This document shows positions 1-6,510 of a stretch of DNA of 14,677 bases, piece by piece. The stretch comes from Chitinophagaceae bacterium (lineage in GTDB: Bacteria > Bacteroidota > Bacteroidia > Chitinophagales > Chitinophagaceae). The notes under the pieces were generated by a model that was not told where the DNA came from, made no database searches, and saw only the letters and a program-made list of their open reading frames with translations. The stretch covers positions 1 through 14,677 of the forward strand of contig JAJAZO010000055.1 in the NCBI GenBank assembly GCA_026785745.1, given 5' to 3'. Numbering within the stretch: the stretch's first letter is position 1; every line of letters starts with the position of its first letter. The position numbers were made by a program, and so were the translations under genes.

Positions 1-878
1 ATATCTGCCAGTTTGAAAGCAATGATCTGGTGATTCATTATTTCTGTACCGAAGGCTTTTCTTGATTTGGAATATTCTCTCGCCAGTTCATAAGCACCAC
101 TGGCGATACCTAATGCCTGCGAAGCAATACCGATTCTTCCACCTGCCAGTGTTTTCATGGCAAACTTAAAACCAAACCCATCTTCACCAATACGGTTTTC
201 TTTAGGCACTTTCACATCATTAAACATTACGGTATGTGTATCGCTTCCACGGATACCTAATTTATTTTCTTTTGCAGCGACTACAACACCCGGCCAGTTT
301 TTTTCTACAATTAAACAGTTAATTCCCTTAGAACCTTTTACCGGGTCCGTTTGTGCAATTACAAGATATACAGAGGCAGTACCCCCATTAGTAATCCAGT
401 TTTTTGTTCCATTCAATAAATAATAATCTCCTTTGTCTTCTGCTGTGGTTCTTTGAGATGTTGCATCGCTCCCTGCTTCGGGTTCACTTAGCATAAATGC
501 ACCAATATATAATTCACCGTCTTTTTGTCCATGGGCTAATGGGGTAAGATATTTTTGTTTTTGCTCCTCATTGCCATATTGATGCAAACCATAGCACACC
601 AAACTGTTATTTACACTCATTACTACACTCACACTGGCATCTATCTTACTTATTTCCTCCATTGCCAGCACATAACTAATTGTATCCATTCCGGCACCAC
701 CATATTTTGGATCCACCATCATACCCATAAAGCCCAATTCAGCAAGTTTCATTATTTGTTCACGGGGAAATTCCTGTTTTTCGTCTCTTTCAATAACACC
801 TGGCAGGCATTCGTTGCGGGCAAAATCCCTGGCCGCTTTCTGAATCATCAATTGTTCTTCATTCAATTGGAATAACAT
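1..878 (-). CDS. Acyl-CoA dehydrogenase, N-terminal 292 codons (runs off the window)
   Basis: Flavoprotein that introduces the alpha-beta double bond into acyl-CoA in beta-oxidation or branched-chain amino acid breakdown, passing electrons to an electron-transfer flavoprotein. I translated the minus strand from the ATG at 878-876; the frame stays open to the window edge. It opens MLFQLNEEQLMIQKAARDFA, the usual alpha-helical N-terminal domain. The FAD-site signature LSEPEAGSDATS covers residues 130-141, with the KNWITNG strand at 159-165. The start of the C-terminal helical domain (GGRIGIASQALG, 246-257; SRKAFG, 272-277) matches short- and medium-chain members. About 90 residues, including the region expected to hold the catalytic glutamate, lie outside, so chain-length specificity cannot be judged. 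It is transcribed away from ccmE and has its own promoter at about 935-964. Family assignment is firm; substrate is unknown. Confidence 0.95.
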   Translation of the reverse strand, partial: MLFQLNEEQLMIQKAARDFARNECLPGVIERDEKQEFPREQIMKLAELGFMGMMVDPKYGGAGMDTISYVLAMEEISKIDASVSVVMSVNNSLVCYGLHQYGNEEQKQKYLTPLAHGQKDGELYIGAFMLSEPEAGSDATSQRTTAEDKGDYYLLNGTKNWITNGGTASVYLVIAQTDPVKGSKGINCLIVEKNWPGVVVAAKENKLGIRGSDTHTVMFNDVKVPKENRIGEDGFGFKFAMKTLAGGRIGIASQALGIASGAYELAREYSKSRKAFGTEIMNHQIIAFKLAD

Positions 879-934
879 ATAAAAAGTGTCTTTTAGATGA
901 CTCCTCCTACGCTAAAGCTTAGGCGGATTAATAA

Positions 935-964
935 CAAAGATAAGGGCAAAGCCACCTCTCAAAA
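935..964 (-). promoter_or_regulatory. Bacteroidota-type promoter for the acyl-CoA dehydrogenase
   Basis: On the minus strand, TATCTTTG at 942-935 matches the Bacteroidota -7 consensus TAnnTTTG exactly. TTTTG at 964-960 lies 17 bases upstream as a -33 element. The predicted leader to the ATG at 878 is about 50 bases. The match is by eye to a known consensus; the transcription start is inferred. Confidence 0.65.
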
Positions 965-1034
965 GAACGTCAACGATTTGCAACTAATTTGAAACCCTGT
1001 TCAACAAGACCTGATTCTGTTAGGCATTTTGGCC

Positions 1035-1042
1035 TAACTTTG
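1035..1042 (+). promoter_or_regulatory. Candidate -7 promoter element for ccmEF
   Basis: TAACTTTG is an exact TAnnTTTG match about 105 bases before the chosen ccmE start. No convincing -33 element is seen; only a weak TTCTG lies near 1014. Two small inverted repeats surround it: TAGGC/GCCTA (1021-1025 and 1032-1036) and TTTGC-CTCC-GCAAA (1039-1052). The second spans the expected transcription start and could fold in the RNA. The leader also holds a three-codon open frame, ATG AAA TGA, at 1062. Confidence 0.5.
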
Positions 1043-1146
1043 CCTCCGCAAACAGAGGAACATGAAATGAGCTAAGGCAAAGGCTGCTAATAAGAACCGG
1101 GTTTAATGGCGAATTCCATGTGACCAAAATAAATATTGATAAACAC

Positions 1147-1647
1147 ATGAAAAAGATACATATCATACTGCTTGTATTCATTGCTGGCACTATTGCACTG
1201 CTGATTAGCTTACTGAATACCGGCTCCACTTACGAAACAATTGCAGAAGCGAAAGCCAAACCGGGAAAATTTGTGCATGTGGCTGTTAAGCTGGACAAAA
1301 CTAAGCCGGTAGAATACGATGCAACAAAGGATGCTAATTACCTGAGTTTTCATGCGGTGGCAATGGATAGTACCAACCAAACCATGAAAGTGGTGTATCG
1401 TAATGGTGAAATACCCAACCTGATGATCAGTGAAAGGCTTGTGCTAAAAGGTAAATATGAAAACGACCACTTTGAGTGTAAAGATGTGCAAACAAAATGT
1501 CCTTCTAAATACAAAGAGGAAATGAAGGCCAGGGAGAATAGTTCAGCGGGGCAGCAAACAGAAAAAAAAGTTGAAACTACTTCTGCTACCAACCTGCCTG
1601 ACCGGCAGGCAGGCCCGGCATCATCCAATTCAGCAGCTAACAAATAA
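1147..1647 (+). CDS. ccmE: CcmE-type haem chaperone with CxxxY haem-binding motif
   Basis: Membrane-anchored chaperone that binds haem covalently and hands it to the CcmF haem lyase for attachment to apocytochromes c. From the ATG at 1147 (166 residues) it starts MKKIHIILLVFIAGTIALL, one N-terminal membrane segment, followed by an OB-fold region at about 29-115 and the motif KCPSKY with C118 and Y122. The classical motif is HxxxY; here Cys replaces His, a variant known from a minority of Ccm systems. The frame extends upstream to a GTG at 1120, but that would add nine polar residues before the membrane anchor, so the ATG is preferred. After residue 125 the tail is low-complexity and carries a palindrome-encoded LPDRQAG insert (150-156). 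The gene ends in tandem TAA codons nine bases before ccmF. CcmABC and CcmGH homologues are not in the window. Confidence 0.88.
   Translation: MKKIHIILLVFIAGTIALLISLLNTGSTYETIAEAKAKPGKFVHVAVKLDKTKPVEYDATKDANYLSFHAVAMDSTNQTMKVVYRNGEIPNLMISERLVLKGKYENDHFECKDVQTKCPSKYKEEMKARENSSAGQQTEKKVETTSATNLPDRQAGPASSNSAANK
1593..1613. repeat. Perfect 8-bp-arm GC-rich palindrome inside ccmE
   Basis: CCTGCCTG (1593-1600) and CAGGCAGG (1606-1613) are exact reverse complements around the 5-base spacer ACCGG. It lies in frame in the dispensable-looking CcmE tail and is read as LPDRQAG. Its GC content is far above that of the surrounding gene. I recall similar GGCAGGCAGG palindromes as dispersed short repeats in Bacteroidota genomes, but that cannot be verified from this window. 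Confidence 0.75.
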
Positions 1648-1656
1648 TAAACCGGA

Positions 1657-4131
1657 ATGGACTACATCGGCGAGCATCTTTTACCCGGTCAGTTAGGACA
1701 CTTTTTTATTGTACTCTCATTAGTTGCATCGTTGATTGCCACCTTCTCCTATTTCAAATCGGCGCAATCCAAAAATGATACGGATGCAGCCCATTGGAAA
1801 AAATTGGCCCGTTATGCTTTTCTCACCGAAATAGTTTCTGTTGTTGCCATCTTTGGTATTTTATTCTATATCATTCATGGGCATCTGTTTGAATATAAAT
1901 ATGCCTGGCAACATAGCAGCCGTTCTTTAGAATTCAAATATATGCTGGCCTGTTTCTGGGAAGGCCAGGAAGGAAGTTTTTTACTATGGAGTGTCTGGCA
2001 TTGTGTACTCGGTGTCATACTGATAAGAACAAGTAAAAAATGGGAAGCCCCAGTTATGACGGTGATAAGCTTTGCACAGTTTTGCCTTGCCACCATGATT
2101 GCAGGTATTTACATTTTTGGCTGGAAGATGGGTTCCAACCCTTTTATTTTATTAAGAGATTCTGGTGTTTTAGACAATGCCCCGGCATTGCATATTAATG
2201 GTGATATTACACAAGGCTTGCGGCAGGATTTTATGTTATCTATTAAAGATGGCAACGACCTGAACCCATTGTTGCAGAATTACTGGATGGTTATTCATCC
2301 TCCCGTTTTGTTTATGGGTTTTGCTTCTACCATTGTTCCTTTTGCATTTGCTATTGCCGGGCTATGGAAAAAGAAATTTGGCGAATGGACAAAACCGGGA
2401 TTGCCCTGGGCTTTATTTTCTGCGGCTGTTCTCGGTGTTGGTATAATGATGGGTGCCATGTGGGCTTATGAGTCACTCACCTTTGGTGGTTACTGGGCAT
2501 GGGATCCGGTAGAAAATGCCTCCCTGGTGCCCTGGTTAATTTTAGTATCAGGAATCCACACAACACTTATTTATAAACATACCGGCCATTCTTTACGGGC
2601 AACACATTTGTTTTTTATACTTGTCTTTGGGTTTATCCTTTATTCTACCTTTCTTACCCGTACAGGAATTCTGGGAGAAACTTCCGTTCATGCTTTTACC
2701 GGCGAAGGCAGCAACCTTTTTATTCATATTTTGGTAGTAATGGCATTGGCATTAATCCCGGCATTTGTCTTATTCTTCAGCCGTTACCGGGAAATACCAT
2801 CTATTCAAAAAGAAGAAAACAGTTCATCAAGAGAATTCTGGATGTTTATCGGGTCATTGGTTTTCTTTTTATCAGCCCTGGTAATTATTGCCATTACGTC
2901 TATCCCTGTTTACAATAAAATATTCGGCACTAAAATGGCTCCGCCGGAAAAAGCAGAGTTCACTTATAACCAGATACATGTTTTTGTAGCCATCATCATT
3001 GCTGTATTAACTGCCGTAACCCAATACCTGAAATACAAAGAGACCAACACTAAATATTTTCTCAAAAAAATAATGGTGCCAACAATCATTGCGGCCATTA
3101 TCGCCACATTGATACTTAGCCTGGGAGATGTGAATTATAAAAAAGAAACTTACGGCTTTATGGCTGCTATCTGGATAGCCGTAGCTTGTAGTGTGTATGG
3201 CATCGTTGCCAATGCAGCATACATTTGGTTAGGATTAAAAGGAAAGCTGAAACTTTCCGGTGGTTCTATTTCACATTTTGGTTTTGGCTTAGTGTTATTG
3301 GGCATTCTGATTTCATCTTCGAAAAAAGAAGTGCTGTCAAACAATATAAATGGCATTCCTGCCCCGTTAGATAAAAACGAAAATCCAAGAGAAAATCTTA
3401 CGCTGGTAAAAGGATTGACGGTTGACATGGGCAAGTATTCAATAACTTATGAAGGAGACTCGTCACATCCTAAAAAACAGCTTTCGTTTTATAAAGTACG
3501 TTTTAAAAGAAAAGATGGGAAAGAAGAGTTCGTACTCACCCCTAATTCTTTTGTAAACTACAAAGGCAACGAAGGATTGATGAGTAATCCTGATTCAAGG
3601 CATTACTGGAACCATGATGTATTTACCTATATCACTTCCATATCCAATCCTGACAAACGGCAGGATACGGCTTCTTACAAACCTAACAGTATGAAACCGG
3701 GTGATTCACTTTTCTATTCCAGCGGTTTTATCATTTTGCAGGAAGTAAAAAAAGCAACAGACAGTTTGCCCGAAGAACTTTTTGGTAAAGACGGAAGTCT
3801 GCATGAAGCCCGGTTGAAAGTTTATTCCAAAAATGGTACTACCTATTCCATCGCTCCAAAATTAGCTTTTGCTAAGGGCGGTGAACTGGGTTTGCCCGAT
3901 ACTGTTTTGGCAGAAAACTTAGTATTTCAATTACAGAAAGTAAATCCCGACAATAGTATTGTGCTGGGAGTAAAAGAATCCAACGCTGTAATGGACTACA
4001 TTACGCTGAAAGCCTATAAATTTCCTTTCATAAACCTGCTCTGGGGCGGTATTCTTATCACTGCTATTGGCATCATCATCAGCATGGTACGCCGCATTCA
4101 GTTAAACCGCAGTAGCGGCACGGAGTCCTGA
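1657..4131 (+). CDS. ccmF: CcmF/CcsA-family cytochrome c haem lyase subunit
   Basis: Polytopic membrane protein of the haem-handling family; it takes haem from CcmE and promotes thioether bond formation with apocytochrome c on the outer face of the cytoplasmic membrane. At 824 residues it is longer than the roughly 650-residue proteobacterial form. The WWD signature is clear: GGYWAWDPVENAS at 277-289, preceded by WAYESLTF. Likely haem-coordinating histidines are H214 (in IHPPVLFMGF), H301 (in SGIHTTLIYKH) and H540 (in GSISHFGFG). About a dozen membrane segments run to residue 560. An extracytoplasmic domain of about 230 residues follows, then a final membrane segment near 795-813. The gene follows ccmE by nine bases, almost certainly co-transcribed. 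No CcmH-like partner is adjacent. Confidence 0.95.
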   Translation: MDYIGEHLLPGQLGHFFIVLSLVASLIATFSYFKSAQSKNDTDAAHWKKLARYAFLTEIVSVVAIFGILFYIIHGHLFEYKYAWQHSSRSLEFKYMLACFWEGQEGSFLLWSVWHCVLGVILIRTSKKWEAPVMTVISFAQFCLATMIAGIYIFGWKMGSNPFILLRDSGVLDNAPALHINGDITQGLRQDFMLSIKDGNDLNPLLQNYWMVIHPPVLFMGFASTIVPFAFAIAGLWKKKFGEWTKPGLPWALFSAAVLGVGIMMGAMWAYESLTFGGYWAWDPVENASLVPWLILVSGIHTTLIYKHTGHSLRATHLFFILVFGFILYSTFLTRTGILGETSVHAFTGEGSNLFIHILVVMALALIPAFVLFFSRYREIPSIQKEENSSSREFWMFIGSLVFFLSALVIIAITSIPVYNKIFGTKMAPPEKAEFTYNQIHVFVAIIIAVLTAVTQYLKYKETNTKYFLKKIMVPTIIAAIIATLILSLGDVNYKKETYGFMAAIWIAVACSVYGIVANAAYIWLGLKGKLKLSGGSISHFGFGLVLLGILISSSKKEVLSNNINGIPAPLDKNENPRENLTLVKGLTVDMGKYSITYEGDSSHPKKQLSFYKVRFKRKDGKEEFVLTPNSFVNYKGNEGLMSNPDSRHYWNHDVFTYITSISNPDKRQDTASYKPNSMKPGDSLFYSSGFIILQEVKKATDSLPEELFGKDGSLHEARLKVYSKNGTTYSIAPKLAFAKGGELGLPDTVLAENLVFQLQKVNPDNSIVLGVKESNAVMDYITLKAYKFPFINLLWGGILITAIGIIISMVRRIQLNRSSGTES

Positions 4132-4160
4132 TTTTAGCTTTTCTGAAACAGCATCTATTG

Positions 4161-4168
4161 TAGTTTTG
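4161..4168 (+). promoter_or_regulatory. Candidate -7 element before the DUF4294 gene
   Basis: TAGTTTTG matches TAnnTTTG in the gap after ccmF. A near match, TAACTTTA, occurs at 4202-4209. Neither has a clean TTG at the expected -33 distance, so the choice between them is open. Confidence 0.3.
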
Positions 4169-4264
4169 TTGTCAGGTATATAAAATGCCAAAGCTGTGTT
4201 TTAACTTTACTATCCAATGATTTATCTCTAATCATATAGCAAACCATATACATCTATAGTTTTC

Positions 4265-4924
4265 TTGCTGTTGATGGCAGGAAACAGCCTATTTGCACAA
4301 ATAGAATTGCCGGTACCTGTTATTGACTCTAATGAACTGGCATTAAAGTACATGAAGGAACAACGAAAGAAATGGGGGCCGAATGACACCGTTTTAGTTC
4401 CTGCCATTTTTTACCAAAACGAGATAATAAATTACAAGGAAGAACCCATGGTTTGGGTATCCAAACTATCACCCGATAAGCTGGCTAAGTTTATTGAAGA
4501 GTGGACAAGGCTTCGCAATGCTGTGTATGTTACGTATCCGTATGCAAGAATTGCGGGCGGCACTATCAACGATATTAATAAGAGCCTGACGGGTATAAGT
4601 AGAAAAGTGGAACGAAAGCTTATTATTAAGTCCAGAGAAAAGGATTTGAAGAAAGAATTTACCGAACCTCTTTCCAACCTCTCTGTTTACCAGGGAAAAA
4701 TCCTGATGAAACTCATCAACCGGCAAACAGGTAATAACTGCTACGAAATCATTAAAGAATACAAAGGCGGCTTAAATGCCCGGCTTTACCAAACTGTTGC
4801 CTGGTTTGTGGGCGGCAACCTGAAACAGGACTGGGATACTAAAGAAAACACCATGGACCGGCAAATCGAAAACATTGTGAAAGAGATAGATGGGACATGG
4901 TATAATAATCCGTATCGCCGATAG
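4265..4924 (+). CDS. DUF4294-family exported protein, unusual N-terminus
   Basis: Uncharacterised Bacteroidota protein of the DUF4294 type. Recognition rests on the arrangement NDTVLVPAIFYQNE, then WTRLRNAVYVTYPYA, then a basic helical stretch, then the conserved core YQGKILMKLINRQTG, YEIIKEYKGGLNARLYQ and a final IE-containing helix. The N-terminus looks like a signal peptide ending in SLFAQ, but no good start gives it full length. TTG at 4265 or ATG at 4274 leaves only about 9-12 residues before the cleavage site. Reading further upstream in frame gives KPYTSIVFLLLMAGNSLFAQ, a normal signal peptide, which begins after an in-frame TAA at 4229-4231. An in-frame ATG lies at 4217. The true start is therefore uncertain, and export may be impaired or the start non-standard. 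Function is unknown. Confidence 0.75.
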   Translation: MLLMAGNSLFAQIELPVPVIDSNELALKYMKEQRKKWGPNDTVLVPAIFYQNEIINYKEEPMVWVSKLSPDKLAKFIEEWTRLRNAVYVTYPYARIAGGTINDINKSLTGISRKVERKLIIKSREKDLKKEFTEPLSNLSVYQGKILMKLINRQTGNNCYEIIKEYKGGLNARLYQTVAWFVGGNLKQDWDTKENTMDRQIENIVKEIDGTWYNNPYRR

Positions 4925-4981
4925 GAGTTGGTCAGGAGCTTCTTTTATCACCCTTTTAGCAAAAAATAATAATTAACTTAG

Positions 4982-4996
4982 CTTATTAAAAATAAG
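4982..4996. promoter_or_regulatory. Palindrome before vapB, possible autoregulatory operator
   Basis: CTTATT (4982-4987), spacer AAA, AATAAG (4991-4996) is a perfect inverted repeat ending three bases before the antitoxin ATG at 5000. TAACTTAG at 4974-4981, one mismatch from the -7 consensus, lies directly before it. VapBC complexes usually bind palindromes at their own promoter, so an operator role is inferred. Confidence 0.45.
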
Positions 4997-4999
4997 ATT

Positions 5000-5212
5000 A
5001 TGCTTACTACAATAAAAGGAGTGTATGATGACGGTAAAATAATTCTTACAGAACAAGCACCTGTTACTACAAAAACTAATGTAATGGTTACCTTTCTTAC
5101 GGAGGAAAATAAAACAACAGACGAAAAACGTATGCCTGGAAGGTTAAAGGGAAAAGTGACAATTCCGGATGACTTCGATGAGCCGTTAGATGATTTGAAA
5201 GATTATATGTAA
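5000..5212 (+). CDS. VapB-like antitoxin of a PIN-domain toxin pair
   Basis: A 70-residue protein encoded directly before a PIN toxin. The N-terminal half (TIKGVYDDGKIILTEQAP, then VMVTFL) resembles small beta-hairpin proteins of the DUF2281/AF2212-like kind. The C-terminal half (PGRLKGKVTIPDDFDEPLDDL) is acidic and probably disordered, the part such antitoxins use to wrap and block the toxin active site. Its stop TAA shares its last base with the toxin ATG (TAATG at 5210-5214), the translational coupling typical of toxin-antitoxin pairs. The role is inferred mainly from this pairing and the C-terminal motif. It probably represses its own promoter through the palindrome at 4982-4996. Confidence 0.82.
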   Translation: MLTTIKGVYDDGKIILTEQAPVTTKTNVMVTFLTEENKTTDEKRMPGRLKGKVTIPDDFDEPLDDLKDYM

Positions 5213-5619
5213 TGGAGAATAATAAGTTTTTAGTAGATACACACTGTCTTATCTGGTTTCAGGAAAACAATCCTAAAATTCCAGCTCAGGTAATGGAGAA
5301 ATTACAAAATCTTGACAACAGCATTTACTTTTGCCAGTTAAGTTTATTTGAAATCACCATTAAGCAAAAAATAGGGAAATTACCTCTTTTAGAATCCGAT
5401 GTTTCTATAATCCATGACCAGGCCATACTGGATAAATTTAGATTCTTACCTCTTCAAAATGCCCATTTATCTAATTATAGCAAAATCCCACTTTCCCCAT
5501 TGCACCGTGACCCTTTTGATAGATTATTGATAGCAACTGCTCACCATGAAAATATCCCGATCTTATCTGCTGATAAAAATTTCAGCCTTTACAAAGATTT
5601 TATAAAAGTATTGTGGTAA
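5212..5619 (+). CDS. VapC-like PIN-domain ribonuclease toxin
   Basis: A 135-residue PIN-domain endoribonuclease, the toxin of a type II pair; relatives cleave tRNA or rRNA and arrest growth when the antitoxin is degraded. The acidic, metal-binding residues are all present: D9 in LVDTH, E47 in LFEIT, D103 in RDPFDRLLIATA and D121 in ILSADKNF. The SPLHRDPFDRLL signature places it in the COG3744 PIN subgroup. Length and active site are complete, so the pair is expected to be functional, in contrast to the broken hicBA pair downstream. The target RNA cannot be read from the sequence. It ends 21 bases before bshB1, so read-through into that gene is possible. Confidence 0.92.
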   Translation: MENNKFLVDTHCLIWFQENNPKIPAQVMEKLQNLDNSIYFCQLSLFEITIKQKIGKLPLLESDVSIIHDQAILDKFRFLPLQNAHLSNYSKIPLSPLHRDPFDRLLIATAHHENIPILSADKNFSLYKDFIKVLW

Positions 5620-5640
5620 GAAAACGAATAAACAATCAAC

Positions 5641-6378
5641 ATGAAGCTTGACATACTTGCCATTGGTGTTCACCCCGACGATGTAGAACTTGGTTGCTCA
5701 GGAACTCTCATCAATGAAATAAAAGCCGGTAAGAAGGCCGGTATTGTTGACCTTACACAAGGCGAACTGGGTACAAGGGGTACTATTGAAACCCGTTGCA
5801 ATGAAGCGGCTAATGCTGCAATGATAATAGGTGTGCAGATAAGAGAGAATCTAAAGATGAGAGATGGCTTTTTTGAAAACGATGAAGAAAATAAATTAAA
5901 ACTCATTTCAGCCATCCGTAAATACCAGCCGGATATTGTAATCGGCAATGTGCTGAATGACCGCCACCCCGATCATGGCCGTGCCGGTAAGCTGATTGCT
6001 GATAGCTGTTTTCTTTCCGGTCTTGTAAAAATAGAAACCAAAGATGAAGCCGGGCAAACACAGCAAAAATGGCGGCCATCCTATGTGTTGCATTATATAC
6101 AAGACTGGTATCATGAGCCTGATTTATTAATTGACATCAGCGATGTATTTGAACAACGGATGAAATCAATAGAAGCTTACTCCACTCAATTTCATACGGC
6201 TGATAGCATTGCCAGTGGACCACAGACGTATATTTCTACTCCCGACTTTTTAGAAAGTGTAATTGCAAGAGCAAGAATGTTTGGCAAACGAATCGGGGTA
6301 AAATATGCTGAAGGTTTTATCAGCGAAAAAAAGATTGGTATCCGCCAACTTGATGCATTGATACAGAACGAAACATAA
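5641..6378 (+). CDS. bshB1: BshB1-type N-acetylglucosaminyl-malate deacetylase (bacillithiol synthesis)
   Basis: Zinc-dependent deacetylase of the PIG-L/LmbE family that removes the acetyl group from GlcNAc-malate, the second step of bacillithiol synthesis in the cytoplasm. The 245-residue protein starts MKLDILAIGVHPDDVELGC. The HPDD motif provides zinc ligands H11 and D14 and the presumed base D13. The second motif, NDRHPDHGRA, provides H112 as third ligand, with H109 nearby. The C-terminal stretch (SIEAYSTQF, then FLESVIARARMFGKRIGVKYAEGF) is characteristic of the BshB1 subgroup rather than of mycothiol-conjugate amidases. Length is normal. No other bacillithiol gene (bshA, bshC) is in the window, so the pathway is inferred from this subgroup match. 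No promoter of its own is seen in the 21-base gap after vapC. Confidence 0.9.
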   Translation: MKLDILAIGVHPDDVELGCSGTLINEIKAGKKAGIVDLTQGELGTRGTIETRCNEAANAAMIIGVQIRENLKMRDGFFENDEENKLKLISAIRKYQPDIVIGNVLNDRHPDHGRAGKLIADSCFLSGLVKIETKDEAGQTQQKWRPSYVLHYIQDWYHEPDLLIDISDVFEQRMKSIEAYSTQFHTADSIASGPQTYISTPDFLESVIARARMFGKRIGVKYAEGFISEKKIGIRQLDALIQNET

Positions 6379-6482
6379 CAGGTGTTATTACTTAGCTTTT
6401 TACCAAAAGATTAAACAAAACTGCCGGTTATCCACATCAATCGGTTGCCTTAATTTTCCTCCCCTTTCTGGCGTAGTTAGAT

Positions 6483-6490
6483 TACCTTTG
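6483..6490 (+). promoter_or_regulatory. Bacteroidota -7 promoter element for the desaturase
   Basis: TACCTTTG matches TAnnTTTG exactly and ends 20 bases before the ATG at 6511, giving a leader of only about 10-15 bases. No clear TTG lies at the usual -33 distance. Confidence 0.5.
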
Positions 6491-6510
6491 CCTTTCTGAA
6501 AAAGCAGTCT

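Noticed and set aside
157..875. Two plus-strand open frames (157-423 and 555-875)
   Set aside because: They lie opposite the acyl-CoA dehydrogenase, which is clearly coding on the minus strand with family signatures; the plus-strand peptides are meaningless.
1120..1146. GTG start at 1120 for ccmE
   Set aside because: It adds nine polar residues before the membrane anchor; the ATG at 1147 gives the usual short basic N-terminus.
6428..6436. TTATCCACA, a perfect DnaA-box consensus
   Set aside because: A single copy in a short intergenic gap, with no cluster of further boxes, no AT-rich unwinding tract and no dnaA or dnaN nearby; expected by chance.
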